Shown here one piece after another: positions 44,453-53,199 of a stretch of DNA of 64,000 bases. Every line of letters starts with the position of its first letter. The first letter of the stretch is position 1. This DNA is from Neptuniibacter marinus (lineage in GTDB: Bacteria; Pseudomonadota; Gammaproteobacteria; Pseudomonadales; Balneatricaceae): contig NZ_LUTR01000006.1 of assembly GCF_001597725.1 (NCBI RefSeq), positions 1-64,000 on the forward strand, read 5' to 3'. Under the pieces are notes generated by a model. It was not told the origin of the DNA. It searched no databases and was given only the letters and a program-made list of their open reading frames with translations. The position numbers were made by a program, and so were the translations under genes.

Positions 44453-45787
44453 ATGAAACCTAAAAAACTCAGCATTACCCTAGCACTGATCACCACCGTC
44501 ACTCTTATTATCTGGGGCTGGAGCTATCAGATGAGCACGACAGTAAAGGCGTCACTCGCTTGGGAAATTTATGACAACGGCCTCTATCTGAGCGGTTTGT
44601 TATCCATCGCATTCATGTCAGTGACGATGATGCTGGCTACTCGTCCAGCTTGGTTAGAAACACCCTTTAATGGTCTCGATCAAATTTATCGCCTGCATAA
44701 ATGGGCCGGTATTCTAGCGGTTGTTTTTGCCCTATCTCACTGGTTAATTGAGATGGGTGATGATCTCGTTAAAGCGCTCTTTGGCCGAGCAGGACGTTTG
44801 CCTGAGCAAGACTTTTCAGGTTTTACCCATATGATGAGAGAAGCGGCAGAAGGAATTGGCGAATGGGGTGTCTATCTGGTATTTGCCATGCTGATACTGA
44901 CGCTCTGGAAACGCTTTCCTTACAATCTCTGGCACTCTATACACCGTGCTATGCCGTTTATTTATCTAGCACTCGTTTTCCATGCGGTCTGGCTAGCGCC
45001 TTTGGTTTGGTGGCAACAACCGATCGGTTGGCTGATGGGAGTATTACTCACAGGCGGAAGTGTCGCTAGCCTGTTATCGATCAAAGGGCAGATAGGAAAA
45101 TCACGCCAGGTGCAGGGCACCATCACTTCCATCGTAACTTCAGCCATGGGTATCACCGAAGTGAAGTGTCAGTTGGAACGCCCATGGCAAGGTCACCGTG
45201 CCGGCCAGTTTGCGTTTGTGACCTTTGAGCCTAGCGAGGGTGCCCACCCTTTTACCATTGCCAGTGCGGATCATGGTAATGGTCAGATCACCTTTCACAT
45301 TAAAGGGCTGGGCGACTATACGCGGCAGTTGGGTTATCGGTTAGCAATCGGCCACCCCATTACCGTTGAAGGGCCTTATGGTGAATTTAACTTCAAACAG
45401 CGGAAGCACAATGCAACACAAGTTTGGATCGCTGGCGGAATTGGCATCACCCCTTTTTTAGCATGGCTTGAAGTACTGCAAAATCAGCGGGAAGACTCTC
45501 TCGAAGCTGAACTGCATTATTCCACCCATGATGGCGCGACAGATCCTTTTGTTAAGCGACTAAAGGCAGCCTGTAACGGTTTAAGCGGCATCCAGCTGCA
45601 GATACATGACAGCAGTCAGGGCCACAAACTCACAGCGGAGCAGCTCCTCACGCTGCATCCGAAGGAAAAGGCGATGGAGGTCTGGTTTTGTGGTCCCTCA
45701 AGCTGGGCCAATACCTTAGAAAAAGAGCTACGGGAAAATTTACAAGGGTCTCTGTCGTTCCGACAGGAAGCATTTGAACTGCGCTAA
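44453..45787 (+). CDS. Ferric reductase-like flavohaem membrane protein
   Basis: 444 residues from ATG 44453. Six membrane helices with haem-ligand histidines ('YRLHKWAGILAVVFALSHWL', 'WHSIHRAMPFIYLALVFHAV'), then a ferredoxin-reductase-type FAD domain ('HPFTIASADHG') and NAD domain ('IAGGIGITPFLAWLE'; 'VWFCGPSSWA'). It resembles bacterial NOX/ferric-reductase-like proteins that pass electrons from NAD(P)H across the membrane through haem. The substrate, possibly ferric iron, is not shown by sequence. Divergent from the two-component genes. Confidence 0.85.
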   Translation: MKPKKLSITLALITTVTLIIWGWSYQMSTTVKASLAWEIYDNGLYLSGLLSIAFMSVTMMLATRPAWLETPFNGLDQIYRLHKWAGILAVVFALSHWLIEMGDDLVKALFGRAGRLPEQDFSGFTHMMREAAEGIGEWGVYLVFAMLILTLWKRFPYNLWHSIHRAMPFIYLALVFHAVWLAPLVWWQQPIGWLMGVLLTGGSVASLLSIKGQIGKSRQVQGTITSIVTSAMGITEVKCQLERPWQGHRAGQFAFVTFEPSEGAHPFTIASADHGNGQITFHIKGLGDYTRQLGYRLAIGHPITVEGPYGEFNFKQRKHNATQVWIAGGIGITPFLAWLEVLQNQREDSLEAELHYSTHDGATDPFVKRLKAACNGLSGIQLQIHDSSQGHKLTAEQLLTLHPKEKAMEVWFCGPSSWANTLEKELRENLQGSLSFRQEAFELR

Positions 45788-45804
45788 ACCTATAACACTG
45801 ACCG

Positions 45805-45838
45805 CCTTCAGCTGAATGTCAGGAAAGCGGTTTAGGAT
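45805..45838 (+). promoter_or_regulatory. Predicted operator and promoter of the PepSY/DUF2271 operon
   Basis: ccttcagctgaatgtcag (45805-45822) is a third copy of the motif, 16 of 18 identical to the copy at 44389. TAGGAT (45833-45838) lies 10 nt after it, the same spacing as at the other two. Transcription would start near 45845, 22 nt before the PepSY gene. Confidence 0.6.
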
Positions 45839-45866
45839 AAACAATGAAGTCATTAGGAGGTACAAC

Positions 45867-46256
45867 ATGAAAAATACACTAATTACTGCCTTTTTAAGCA
45901 CCTGTTTGATCAGTGGTGCCGCGCTAGCCAGCGATGATTGCACCGACCCTACCGTCGACTGGCAGCCAAAGGAGCGCCTTCGCCAAATGATGATAGACCA
46001 TGGCTGGAAGGTAAAGCGCATCAAAGTAGACGATGGCTGTTATGAGCTCAAAGGAAGAGATCGCAAAGGTCATCGAGTTGAAGCGAAATTCTCACCCGCT
46101 TCACTAAGGATTATCGAACTTGAAATAAAATTTGATGATTCAGATGACGCATCCGACTACCTGAACTTAGGTAATCAAGCCCAACCATCATCAACTAGCG
46201 ACTTAAACTCCGGTAGTAACACGCCAACAAACAAACCTAAAGTCACAATCGAATAA
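45867..46256 (+). CDS. Secreted PepSY-domain protein
   Basis: 129 residues from ATG 45867, set by a perfect 'aggagg' 6 nt upstream. A cleavable signal peptide ends near 'GAALAS'. A small PepSY-like domain follows ('RLRQMMIDHGWKVKRIKVDD', 'CYELKGRDRKGHRVEAKF'), with an acidic, Ser/Thr-rich tail. Periplasmic PepSY proteins of this size often lie beside ferric reductase and two-component genes and may modulate the reductase or sensor. The precise role is unknown. Confidence 0.83.
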   Translation: MKNTLITAFLSTCLISGAALASDDCTDPTVDWQPKERLRQMMIDHGWKVKRIKVDDGCYELKGRDRKGHRVEAKFSPASLRIIELEIKFDDSDDASDYLNLGNQAQPSSTSDLNSGSNTPTNKPKVTIE

Positions 46257-46269
46257 GGGAGATAAAACC

Positions 46270-46740
46270 ATGAAACGTTTCGCAATAACCCTGTGTTTGA
46301 TGGCTGCAGCTTTACTATCCTCGCAATCCTATGCACGTGACATCACCCTCACCACCGAGTTAAAAAATTATGGCGGTGATGGTGCCTATCTCGCTATTTA
46401 TTTAACCAATGTTGGAGGTCAGTATCAAAAAACCTTATGGGTGGCAGGCAAGAAGTCAAAATATTACAAACACTTGAGCGGTTGGGCACGGGGGAGTGGT
46501 CAACGTAAAAGTGAATACGATGGACTGTCCGGTGCCAGCGTTACAGAGGGTAAGACATTAACGGTCACCCTTGATCTAGCCGACACCTATATTGATGCAG
46601 GATTTCAGCTCCACATTGATACCGCTGTCGAAGATATGCGAGACAACCGTAATGATGTTGTCGTGCCATTAACCAGTGAAGGGGTCGATAAACCCAATAA
46701 TGGCCGCGGTTATGTCAAAACGTTCACCTACTCGTTTTAA
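46270..46740 (+). CDS. Secreted DUF2271 family protein
   Basis: 156 residues with a signal peptide ending near 'SQSYA' and a beta-sandwich-like body typical of DUF2271 ('GDGAYLAIYLTNVGGQYQKT', 'KTLWVAGKK', 'LSGWARGSG'). DUF2271 genes commonly occur between PepSY proteins and flavoreductases, in presumed iron or electron-transfer modules. It is 13 nt after the PepSY gene and in the same operon. Confidence 0.85.
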   Translation: MKRFAITLCLMAAALLSSQSYARDITLTTELKNYGGDGAYLAIYLTNVGGQYQKTLWVAGKKSKYYKHLSGWARGSGQRKSEYDGLSGASVTEGKTLTVTLDLADTYIDAGFQLHIDTAVEDMRDNRNDVVVPLTSEGVDKPNNGRGYVKTFTYSF

Positions 46741-46762
46741 ATAACTGCCTAGGAATCCCGTC

Positions 46763-48985
46763 ATGTTACGTCAGTTTCACTCCCTGTCTGGCTTGATAGC
46801 AACACTGTTCGTTGTATTGCTCACCATTTCCGGTGCTGTGCTCTCGCTTGATCCGATTTTAGAGCGCTCACAGGCTAAAATAGCGGGCACATCATCAATC
46901 AGCGTGGCGGAGCTAGCGGGTAAGCTTATCACTCGCTACCCTGGCACCGAGCAAATACAACGACATCCGTCAGGCAGTATCATTGTTTACTTTACTGACG
47001 GCGACCAAACAGGTGCGGATCTAATCAACCCGCTAACGGGGGCAACGATTGGCGCCTATTCCAGCTCACCCATTATGGTATGGATAAAAAACTTGCACCG
47101 TTCTTATCTGTTGGGGACTCCTGGACGAGTGGTGGCTGGGGTTGCCGCTTTCTTTATGCTGCTGTTAACCTTTTCCGGTGCCTCCATGTTGATCAATCGC
47201 CTCGGCGGTTGGCGCCATATTTTTCGACCGATTCAAGGGCCCTTTAAGCAACGACTACATACCGAAGTCGGTCGAGTGGCGGTACTGGGCCTGATATTAT
47301 CAGCTTCTACCGGCCTGTATATGTCAGCCATGACTTTTGAGTTGATACCCGACTACTCATCGACTGAGCCCGATTTTCCAACCCATGTCGATGGCGGTGT
47401 GCCTGCACCCATTGATACCCTTTCGGCATTAAAAGCGATCCCGATTACCGAGTTCAGAGAGCTGGTTTATCCCTATCCAAACGACCTAATGGGCGTTTAC
47501 TCAATTACCACCGATCAAGGAAGCGGCTTTGTTGATCAAGCAACCGGTGAGTGGCTCTCTTATCAAGCTTACGGTAACCCACAAAAACTCTATGAGTTTA
47601 TCTACATGCTACACACCGGCGAAGGGTTATGGTGGCTTGGACTACTGCTTGGTCTAAGTGCGCTCACTGTGCCATTGATGGCATGGACCGGCATCCAGAT
47701 CTGGTGGAAGCGTAAACAATCCGCCACAACCATTAACCATAATAGCGCTGCTCGCGTTGCCGATACCATCATTCTGGTTGGCAGTGAAAGTAACAGTACT
47801 TGGGGCTTTGCCAAAACCCTGCATGACGCCCTTTATCGCTTAGGATTTCAGGTTCACACCGCATCCATGAATCAGGTTGGCAACCATTATCCACAGGCAA
47901 AACGGATGTTTATGCTGACCGCCACCTATGGGGATGGTGACGCTCCGGCATCGGCGAATCATTTTCTGACACGACTGGCGAAAATGTCGAAGACACCCGA
48001 TGTTCCTGTTGCCGTATTAGGTTTTGGTGATCGACAGTTCCCTGAGTTCTGCCAGTTTGCCAAAGAGGTTGAGGCCGCGCTCATCACCAAGGGCTGGCCG
48101 CAACTACTACCACTCGACACTATTCATCGACAATCGCCACAGGAGTTTGCCCGCTGGGGCCATGCTGTGGATAGCGTCATCAATAGGGAATTAACACTCG
48201 AGCATATCCCGGTTCATCCCGCTAGCACGACGTTAACGCTTGTCGAACGCGTCGATTACGGTGCAGCGGTGCAAGCACCAACGGCGGTATTACGCTTCAA
48301 GTCATCGGTAGAGCGTAATAACGGTCTGTTAAATCGTTTACTGAGACGCACCGGTTTACCGCATTTTGATGCAGGTGATCTTGTGGGTATCTTAGCCCCA
48401 GGCAGCAGTGTGCCGCGGTTTTATTCGTTAGCATCCGCATCGAAGAATGGCGTGCTCGAGATCTGCGTTCGTCATCATCCAGACGGTTTATGCTCAGGTT
48501 TTCTTCATGGATTATCCGTTGGTGACACCATTGAGGCTTTCATTAAGCTTAATCCGAGCTTTCGCCCAGCATCGGGCAAAGCACCGATAATACTGATCGG
48601 CGCGGGCACCGGCATTGGGCCGTTAGTCGGTTTTATCCGTAACAATAAAGCACATCACCCGATACACCTTTATTGGGGCGGTCGCTCTCCACAGTCTGAT
48701 TTTCTCTATGAGACAGAGCTTAAGCGCTACTTAAAAGATCAGCGGTTAACTAAATTAAATCCGGTTTTCTCCCGTATCAGCCAAGGCGCATATGTGCAGA
48801 ATAAGATTACTGAAGATGACGTGGTGCTGCGTCAATTGATCGAGGAGGGGGCGCAGTTTTTAATATGTGGCGGTCGTAACATGGCGAGTAGCGTAGCGGC
48901 GGCACTGGACAAGGTAATTGCCCCGCTGGGGATCGATGTGGCGACACTGAAAGCTCAGGGACGTTATCGTGAAGATGTTTATTAG
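46763..48985 (+). CDS. PepSY-flavodoxin-reductase fusion (membrane NADPH oxidoreductase)
   Basis: 740 residues. The N-terminal half is a PepSY-TM membrane module (helices near 10-30, 118-145, 168-190 and 285-315; 'FHSLSGLIATLFVVLLTISG'). It is followed by a flavodoxin domain ('ILVGSESNSTWGFA', 'TATYGDGDAP') and an FAD/NADPH reductase ('PRFYSLASA', 'GAGTGIGPLVGFI', 'LICGGRNMA'), like a CysJ tail. It probably carries electrons from NADPH through FMN to a periplasmic acceptor such as a ferric siderophore. Last gene of the operon. Confidence 0.88.
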   Translation: MLRQFHSLSGLIATLFVVLLTISGAVLSLDPILERSQAKIAGTSSISVAELAGKLITRYPGTEQIQRHPSGSIIVYFTDGDQTGADLINPLTGATIGAYSSSPIMVWIKNLHRSYLLGTPGRVVAGVAAFFMLLLTFSGASMLINRLGGWRHIFRPIQGPFKQRLHTEVGRVAVLGLILSASTGLYMSAMTFELIPDYSSTEPDFPTHVDGGVPAPIDTLSALKAIPITEFRELVYPYPNDLMGVYSITTDQGSGFVDQATGEWLSYQAYGNPQKLYEFIYMLHTGEGLWWLGLLLGLSALTVPLMAWTGIQIWWKRKQSATTINHNSAARVADTIILVGSESNSTWGFAKTLHDALYRLGFQVHTASMNQVGNHYPQAKRMFMLTATYGDGDAPASANHFLTRLAKMSKTPDVPVAVLGFGDRQFPEFCQFAKEVEAALITKGWPQLLPLDTIHRQSPQEFARWGHAVDSVINRELTLEHIPVHPASTTLTLVERVDYGAAVQAPTAVLRFKSSVERNNGLLNRLLRRTGLPHFDAGDLVGILAPGSSVPRFYSLASASKNGVLEICVRHHPDGLCSGFLHGLSVGDTIEAFIKLNPSFRPASGKAPIILIGAGTGIGPLVGFIRNNKAHHPIHLYWGGRSPQSDFLYETELKRYLKDQRLTKLNPVFSRISQGAYVQNKITEDDVVLRQLIEEGAQFLICGGRNMASSVAAALDKVIAPLGIDVATLKAQGRYREDVY

Positions 48986-49010
48986 CTGATTTATTGAGTG
49001 GGTCACTAAG

Positions 49011-49040
49011 CCAAGAATTCTCTGGCTAGGTCCTTTTTTT
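49011..49040 (+). terminator. Putative terminator of the PepSY/flavoreductase operon
   Basis: An imperfect hairpin pairing agcca with tggct across 'agaattctc', followed by a run of seven T at 49034-49040, 26 nt after the last gene's stop. Confidence 0.55.
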
Positions 49041-49417
49041 AGGAGATTAGTCGGGTGGAAAAAGAATATTTTTCTATATCTAAGGAAGCTGTATTAACTA
49101 TTAAGTATTAGTTATGTGTCTAAATGAAAAAGAGGAGGTTCTGAATAGATAGATTAAGCAGAACGCAGCCGAGTTATTTTAGATCGCTGCTTAACTGGTA
49201 AGAAATTGATTTAATTAAATAAAATGGTGGGCCTAGCAGGACTCGAACCTGCGACCGATCGATTATGAGTCAAAAACAAACATATAATTCGGTGTCACAT
49301 AGTATAACGCTATGTAACTAAGTTATTGATATGTAAGGTTTTATGTGTACTTTGAGATCATTCTCAGTAATATAGAATCTTCATGTGATGTAACCCTAGT
49401 GTGACCCCGGAGAATGT
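49041..49417. other. tRNA 3' flank, left attachment site and integrase leader
   Basis: No gene. The first part is the former 3' flank of tRNA-Ile2. The stretch 49221-49271 is the left copy of the att repeat. Sequence 49272-49417 is the left end of the element and holds the integrase leader, a short inverted repeat (acatag/ctatgt near 49298-49316) and a GTAACCCTA motif at 49390-49398 that recurs at the right end. Confidence 0.6.
49221..49271 (-). repeat. Left attachment repeat: displaced 3' half of tRNA-Ile2
   Basis: This 51-nt stretch is identical to 62560-62610. It contains the 3' half of the tRNA (minus strand, including CCA) and ends at the anticodon-loop core GATTATGAGTC. After the core the sequence no longer reads as tRNA, so this copy was cut off by the insertion. 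Confidence 0.93.
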
Positions 49418-50614
49418 GTGACTAGACAATTCAACTTCACTAAGCAGGCTATAGAAAGCTTGCCTCTTCCTGAAAGCCGTATCGAATATCGTGACGATAA
49501 AATACCTGAATTACGGCTTCGTGTTACTCCAAAGGGCATCAAAAGCTTTTCTGTCTTCAAACGTATCTCTGGCGGCCATCCAGTTCGTGTGACTTTGGGG
49601 AAATATCCAGTTTTAACTCCAGTGAAAGCAAGGTCTCTAGCGCTTCAGCATTTAGCAGACCTATGTGGCGGTGTTAATCCTAATGAAAAAAGGCGTGTAG
49701 ACGCTTTAGCCGAGATTACTTTACTTGAGGTTTTTGATGCTTATAAAAAAAGCAGAAGCCTGAAGAAAACCACGCTGACGGGGTATGAAGGCGTTGTAAG
49801 AAACCACCTAGCTCGTCAGCTGAATAGGCCCTTAAAAACTATAGACCGCAAAATTGTTGCTGATATTCACTCCAAAATAGGATCTAAGGCACAAGCAGAT
49901 CTCACAATGAGAGTTTTGCGAGCTTTGTTCAATTTCGCAAAGTATGAATACTGCTATCAGGATGGCAGCTCAATTTTCTCTGAAAATCCTGTAGAGATCC
50001 TTTCCCACCGTAAGCAATGGAACAACGTCAGGCGTAGACAAACACATCTACGTCCCGGTGAATTGTCACTTTTCTATCGCGCCCTACAGTCTGTGAAAGC
50101 TACCGAGACACCAACAGGGAAATCAATATGTGACGCGATGCTGTTTGCTCTTTTCACAGGCTTAAGACGAGGCGAAATCTTCAATCTGCAATGGAGAAAT
50201 GTAGATGAGAGAGCAAAAATTTTTACTGTAATGGACACTAAAAATGGTTTGCCTTTAGAGCTCCCAATTACAGATACGATCCAAGATGTTTTCTCAAGAC
50301 AATCTAAGGCTTTCGGATCTATGTATGTTTTCGCTGCCGAGAATTCTTATGGGCAGATCAGGGAGCCCAAAAAAGTTGTAGCTAAGGTGAAGCAGCTTTC
50401 ATCAACTAGCTGTGACTTTCACGATCTACGCAGAACATTCGCAACCTCTGCAGAACACTTGGATATTGGAAGCTATAAGCTCAAACGGCTTATGAATCAT
50501 GCAACTGGTAGGGACGATGTTACAGCCGGATATGTGATTCTGACCGCCGAAACGTTAAGGCATTCAGCAGAGAAAATTCAGAAATATTTTATGGAGCGGA
50601 TTTTACCGGAATAG
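49418..50614 (+). CDS. int: Tyrosine recombinase/integrase
   Basis: 398 residues from GTG 49418 ('ggaga' 5 nt upstream). Layout: N-terminal arm-binding DUF4102-like domain (1-90, 'LRLRVTPKGIKSFSVFKRIS'), SAM-like core-binding domain (about 100-195) and a catalytic domain with Arg250 ('TGLRRGEI'), His335/Arg338 ('HDLRRTF'), His361 ('LMNHA') and Tyr372. It would insert and excise the element at the tRNA anticodon-loop core. The catalytic set is complete, so it may be active. Confidence 0.93.
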   Translation: MTRQFNFTKQAIESLPLPESRIEYRDDKIPELRLRVTPKGIKSFSVFKRISGGHPVRVTLGKYPVLTPVKARSLALQHLADLCGGVNPNEKRRVDALAEITLLEVFDAYKKSRSLKKTTLTGYEGVVRNHLARQLNRPLKTIDRKIVADIHSKIGSKAQADLTMRVLRALFNFAKYEYCYQDGSSIFSENPVEILSHRKQWNNVRRRQTHLRPGELSLFYRALQSVKATETPTGKSICDAMLFALFTGLRRGEIFNLQWRNVDERAKIFTVMDTKNGLPLELPITDTIQDVFSRQSKAFGSMYVFAAENSYGQIREPKKVVAKVKQLSSTSCDFHDLRRTFATSAEHLDIGSYKLKRLMNHATGRDDVTAGYVILTAETLRHSAEKIQKYFMERILPE

Positions 50615-50660
50615 CTCCTCCCTTCTCAAAGTAACTCAAGAAATCATAAGGATGGTGTAT

Positions 50661-50921
50661 ATGGATAACGTTGTATCGCTCCCTTTCGTAGAGAGAGAGT
50701 CTAAAGAGCTTCAATCATTGCTCTTTAAGAGTTTCGATAACCTGGCGCGTCAGGCTGGGTTTCAGTCATCTCGACTGGTTGGACAGCAGCCTATTAGAAT
50801 CCCTGAGCTGTTTGATTCGTTGAAGCAGATCAAAGCTCTAGTAGATTCAATAGAAAACCAAACTGCTCTGATTTGCTGGTATTCAGAGGGTGGTAATTTA
50901 GAAAGAGGGAGGACGGATTAA
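50661..50921 (+). CDS. Small unknown protein upstream of trbJ
   Basis: 86 residues from ATG 50661 (aagga 8 nt upstream; the ATG at 50652 is too close to that site). Soluble, no signal peptide, no recognised domain. It includes 'FDNLARQAGFQSSRLVGQQP'. Its stop overlaps the trbJ start (TAATG), so it is part of the transfer operon. Function is unknown. Confidence 0.6.
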   Translation: MDNVVSLPFVERESKELQSLLFKSFDNLARQAGFQSSRLVGQQPIRIPELFDSLKQIKALVDSIENQTALICWYSEGGNLERGRTD

Positions 50922-51703
50922 TGATTAACTCTGTTCAAAAGAGGATTTTTTTACTGATCCTTAGCCTCTCTTCCATCGAGGTTTATGCCGGAGGCGGCGG
51001 TTTAACTGGCGGCGCGACTGAGATAACTCAGATCGCAAATAACGCTGAGTTGGGCGCGGTTCTTAGCCAGGAAACTCGACAGGTTTCCAACCAGTTGACC
51101 CAGATTCAGAACCAAATCCAGCAGTATCAGCAACTTGTGAATCAGTACAACAACATGGTTCAGAACACGCTTAATCTGCCTAACCATATCTGGGGTAATG
51201 CAACCCAGCATTTGCAGCAGTTAGCGAACATTGTGCAGACCGGCGAAGCCTTGGCCTACTCCGGAACCAACCTAGATTCTCAGTTTCAGGCTAAGTTTCG
51301 GTCATATGACGATCACCTGGTGCGTGACTACAACCGCGCTAACTTCAAATCTGAATATCGTGACTGGTCTGAAACCAACCGTGATTCGATCCGCTCGGCA
51401 CTACGTGCCGCGGGCTTGCAGTCTGAGCAGTTCGCAGATGAAAACAGCACTCTCCGTCAGATTGAGTTGCTATCTCAATCGTCTACTGGACGGCTTCAGG
51501 CGATACAAGCCGGCTCTCTGATAGCTGCCCAGCAGGTACGCCAAACGCAAAAACTGAGACAGTTAATCATGTCTCAAATTCAGCTCAGTGTTGCGGCAGA
51601 GACATCGATCCAGACTGAAAAGGATCGCGACCAGGCTATCCGTGAAAGCTACTTCACCAACGGTCTGAAAGACCTGGATGTTAACGATGGACAGGGGTTC
51701 TAA
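50921..51703 (+). CDS. trbJ: TrbJ-like (VirB5-type) conjugative transfer protein
   Basis: 260 residues: signal peptide ending near 'EVYAGG', then the Gln/Asn-rich helical region typical of TrbJ ('QLTQIQNQIQQYQQLVNQYN') and long helices. TrbJ/VirB5 proteins sit in the periplasm or at the pilus tip and help recipient contact; in RP4, trbJ and trbK are linked to entry exclusion. The last 17 residues are shared with the next gene product. Other trb genes are missing. Confidence 0.85.
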   Translation: MINSVQKRIFLLILSLSSIEVYAGGGGLTGGATEITQIANNAELGAVLSQETRQVSNQLTQIQNQIQQYQQLVNQYNNMVQNTLNLPNHIWGNATQHLQQLANIVQTGEALAYSGTNLDSQFQAKFRSYDDHLVRDYNRANFKSEYRDWSETNRDSIRSALRAAGLQSEQFADENSTLRQIELLSQSSTGRLQAIQAGSLIAAQQVRQTQKLRQLIMSQIQLSVAAETSIQTEKDRDQAIRESYFTNGLKDLDVNDGQGF

Positions 51704-51705
51704 GC

Positions 51706-51921
51706 ATGAACAGGACAGTGATTATAAATATCGTTTTAGCGGTGGTTTTAGGTGGGGCCGGCTACGGCATTACACAGTTCAATTTGAGTAACGACGTGAC
51801 GGTCATCGAGCAGGAAAAGTGCGATGCAGAATGCCTTGCGGGCAGAGAGCGAGAGAACCGTAAGAGGTACTTCACCAACGGCCTGAAAGACTTAGACGTT
51901 AATGACGGTAAGGGGTTTTAG
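51706..51921 (+). CDS. Small membrane-anchored protein in the trbK position
   Basis: 71 residues: an N-terminal hydrophobic helix (about 5-25), a short periplasmic part with two Cys ('EKCDAEC'), and a C-terminal tail YFTNGLKDLDVNDGKGF that nearly repeats the TrbJ tail. It sits between trbJ and trbL, where RP4 has trbK (entry exclusion). A role as exclusion or surface protein is inferred from position only. It begins 2 nt after trbJ and ends 1 nt before trbL. Confidence 0.65.
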   Translation: MNRTVIINIVLAVVLGGAGYGITQFNLSNDVTVIEQEKCDAECLAGRERENRKRYFTNGLKDLDVNDGKGF

Positions 51922-51922
51922 C

Positions 51923-53173
51923 ATGCGAAATTTTCTATCGATACCAGTGCTGGCCATCTTCGTTTTTGCGCTTCTTCCTGGTGAAGCGATGGCCGCTATC
52001 AATCAAAATAACATCTTGGACGGTTTGCTCACTACGTTTCGATCTGAAGCAGCGAGTTGGGAAACACTGATAACTGATTACGCCACGCGCTTATTCTGGA
52101 TTCTGGCCGTGATCGAACTGACTTGGGTTGGCATTACTCTTGGGCTTGGCCGCAATGAGCTGGATAACGCTTTAGGGACTATCGTCCGTACGATCCTAGT
52201 CATTGGGTTCTTCTGGGTGCTGGTTGTAAACGGTTTCGACTGGGCCGGTGATATTATCGCAAGTCTTCGCCAGGTCGGACAGGACGCTGCGACCGCAGCA
52301 GGAGCGCAGACTCAGCTGTACCCTTCTGCGATTGTTGAGCTGGGGCTGATCATCACAGGTCGCATATTCTCTGAGATAGGTGTTACTTCTCCTTCCTCCT
52401 GGATACTGCTGATCCCTGCTTTGATTATCATGGTTTGCTTCTGTGTGATCACTGCCGAGATGGTGCTGATCCTGGTTGAAAGTTACCTGGTAACAATTGG
52501 AGGTATTATCTTCCTTGGCTTTGGTGCCTCTCGCTTCACCAATAACTTTGCTGTGAACTACTTCAAGTACGCTCTTAGTGTTGGCGTTAAACTCATGCTG
52601 CTCCAGTTCCTGATAGCCTTATCCTGGGGAACGTTGTTCCAGTGGCAGGTTGATGTTGAGCTAACAGAAGATCAGATCCTCACGCTTACAGCGGCATCAA
52701 TCGTGATCGCTATTCTGGTAAGCCGTTTACCTGGTGTTGCGGCTGCTATGATCAATGGTTCCGCCTTTGGCGGAGGTTTAACTCCAAGTAGTGCAGCGTC
52801 TGCATTCATGGGTGCTGCGACCGGTGCGGCAGCAGGTACAGCGGCTGGAGCTAAAACGGCCACTGGTGGCGGCATGGCAGTAGCGGAGGCTGCTAAACTT
52901 GCCTCAGCTCAAGGTGCGACAGGGATGGAAGCCGTTACCCAAGCTGCTAAGAACCTCGCTTCACATACTGGTTCCGATATTGCCGGAAAGCTCGCTGGAA
53001 ACCTGCAAAACCAGCATGGTGTTATGGGCGCGCGAGTAGCAGACAGTATGAGATCAGAGCGTCTATCTAGCGTCAGCTCAAATAACTCGATATCTGCTGG
53101 GAATTCGGAATCGTCTACAGGTGATGCTGCATATATTTCACCAGCAGCGAACATCAATCCTGAATCGAAGTGA
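51923..53173 (+). CDS. trbL: TrbL-like (VirB6-type) conjugative transfer membrane protein
   Basis: 416 residues from ATG 51923. A signal-like N-terminus ending 'GEAMAA', about six membrane helices (to residue 285), and a long Ala/Gly/Ser-rich C-terminal tail typical of TrbL. It would form the inner-membrane channel of an IncP-type transfer apparatus with a helper's other subunits. Coding composition is visibly more G+C-rich than the defence genes to the right. Confidence 0.87.
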   Translation: MRNFLSIPVLAIFVFALLPGEAMAAINQNNILDGLLTTFRSEAASWETLITDYATRLFWILAVIELTWVGITLGLGRNELDNALGTIVRTILVIGFFWVLVVNGFDWAGDIIASLRQVGQDAATAAGAQTQLYPSAIVELGLIITGRIFSEIGVTSPSSWILLIPALIIMVCFCVITAEMVLILVESYLVTIGGIIFLGFGASRFTNNFAVNYFKYALSVGVKLMLLQFLIALSWGTLFQWQVDVELTEDQILTLTAASIVIAILVSRLPGVAAAMINGSAFGGGLTPSSAASAFMGAATGAAAGTAAGAKTATGGGMAVAEAAKLASAQGATGMEAVTQAAKNLASHTGSDIAGKLAGNLQNQHGVMGARVADSMRSERLSSVSSNNSISAGNSESSTGDAAYISPAANINPESK

Positions 53174-53199
53174 TAAGCCATATTAGGGGAGGAACTACA

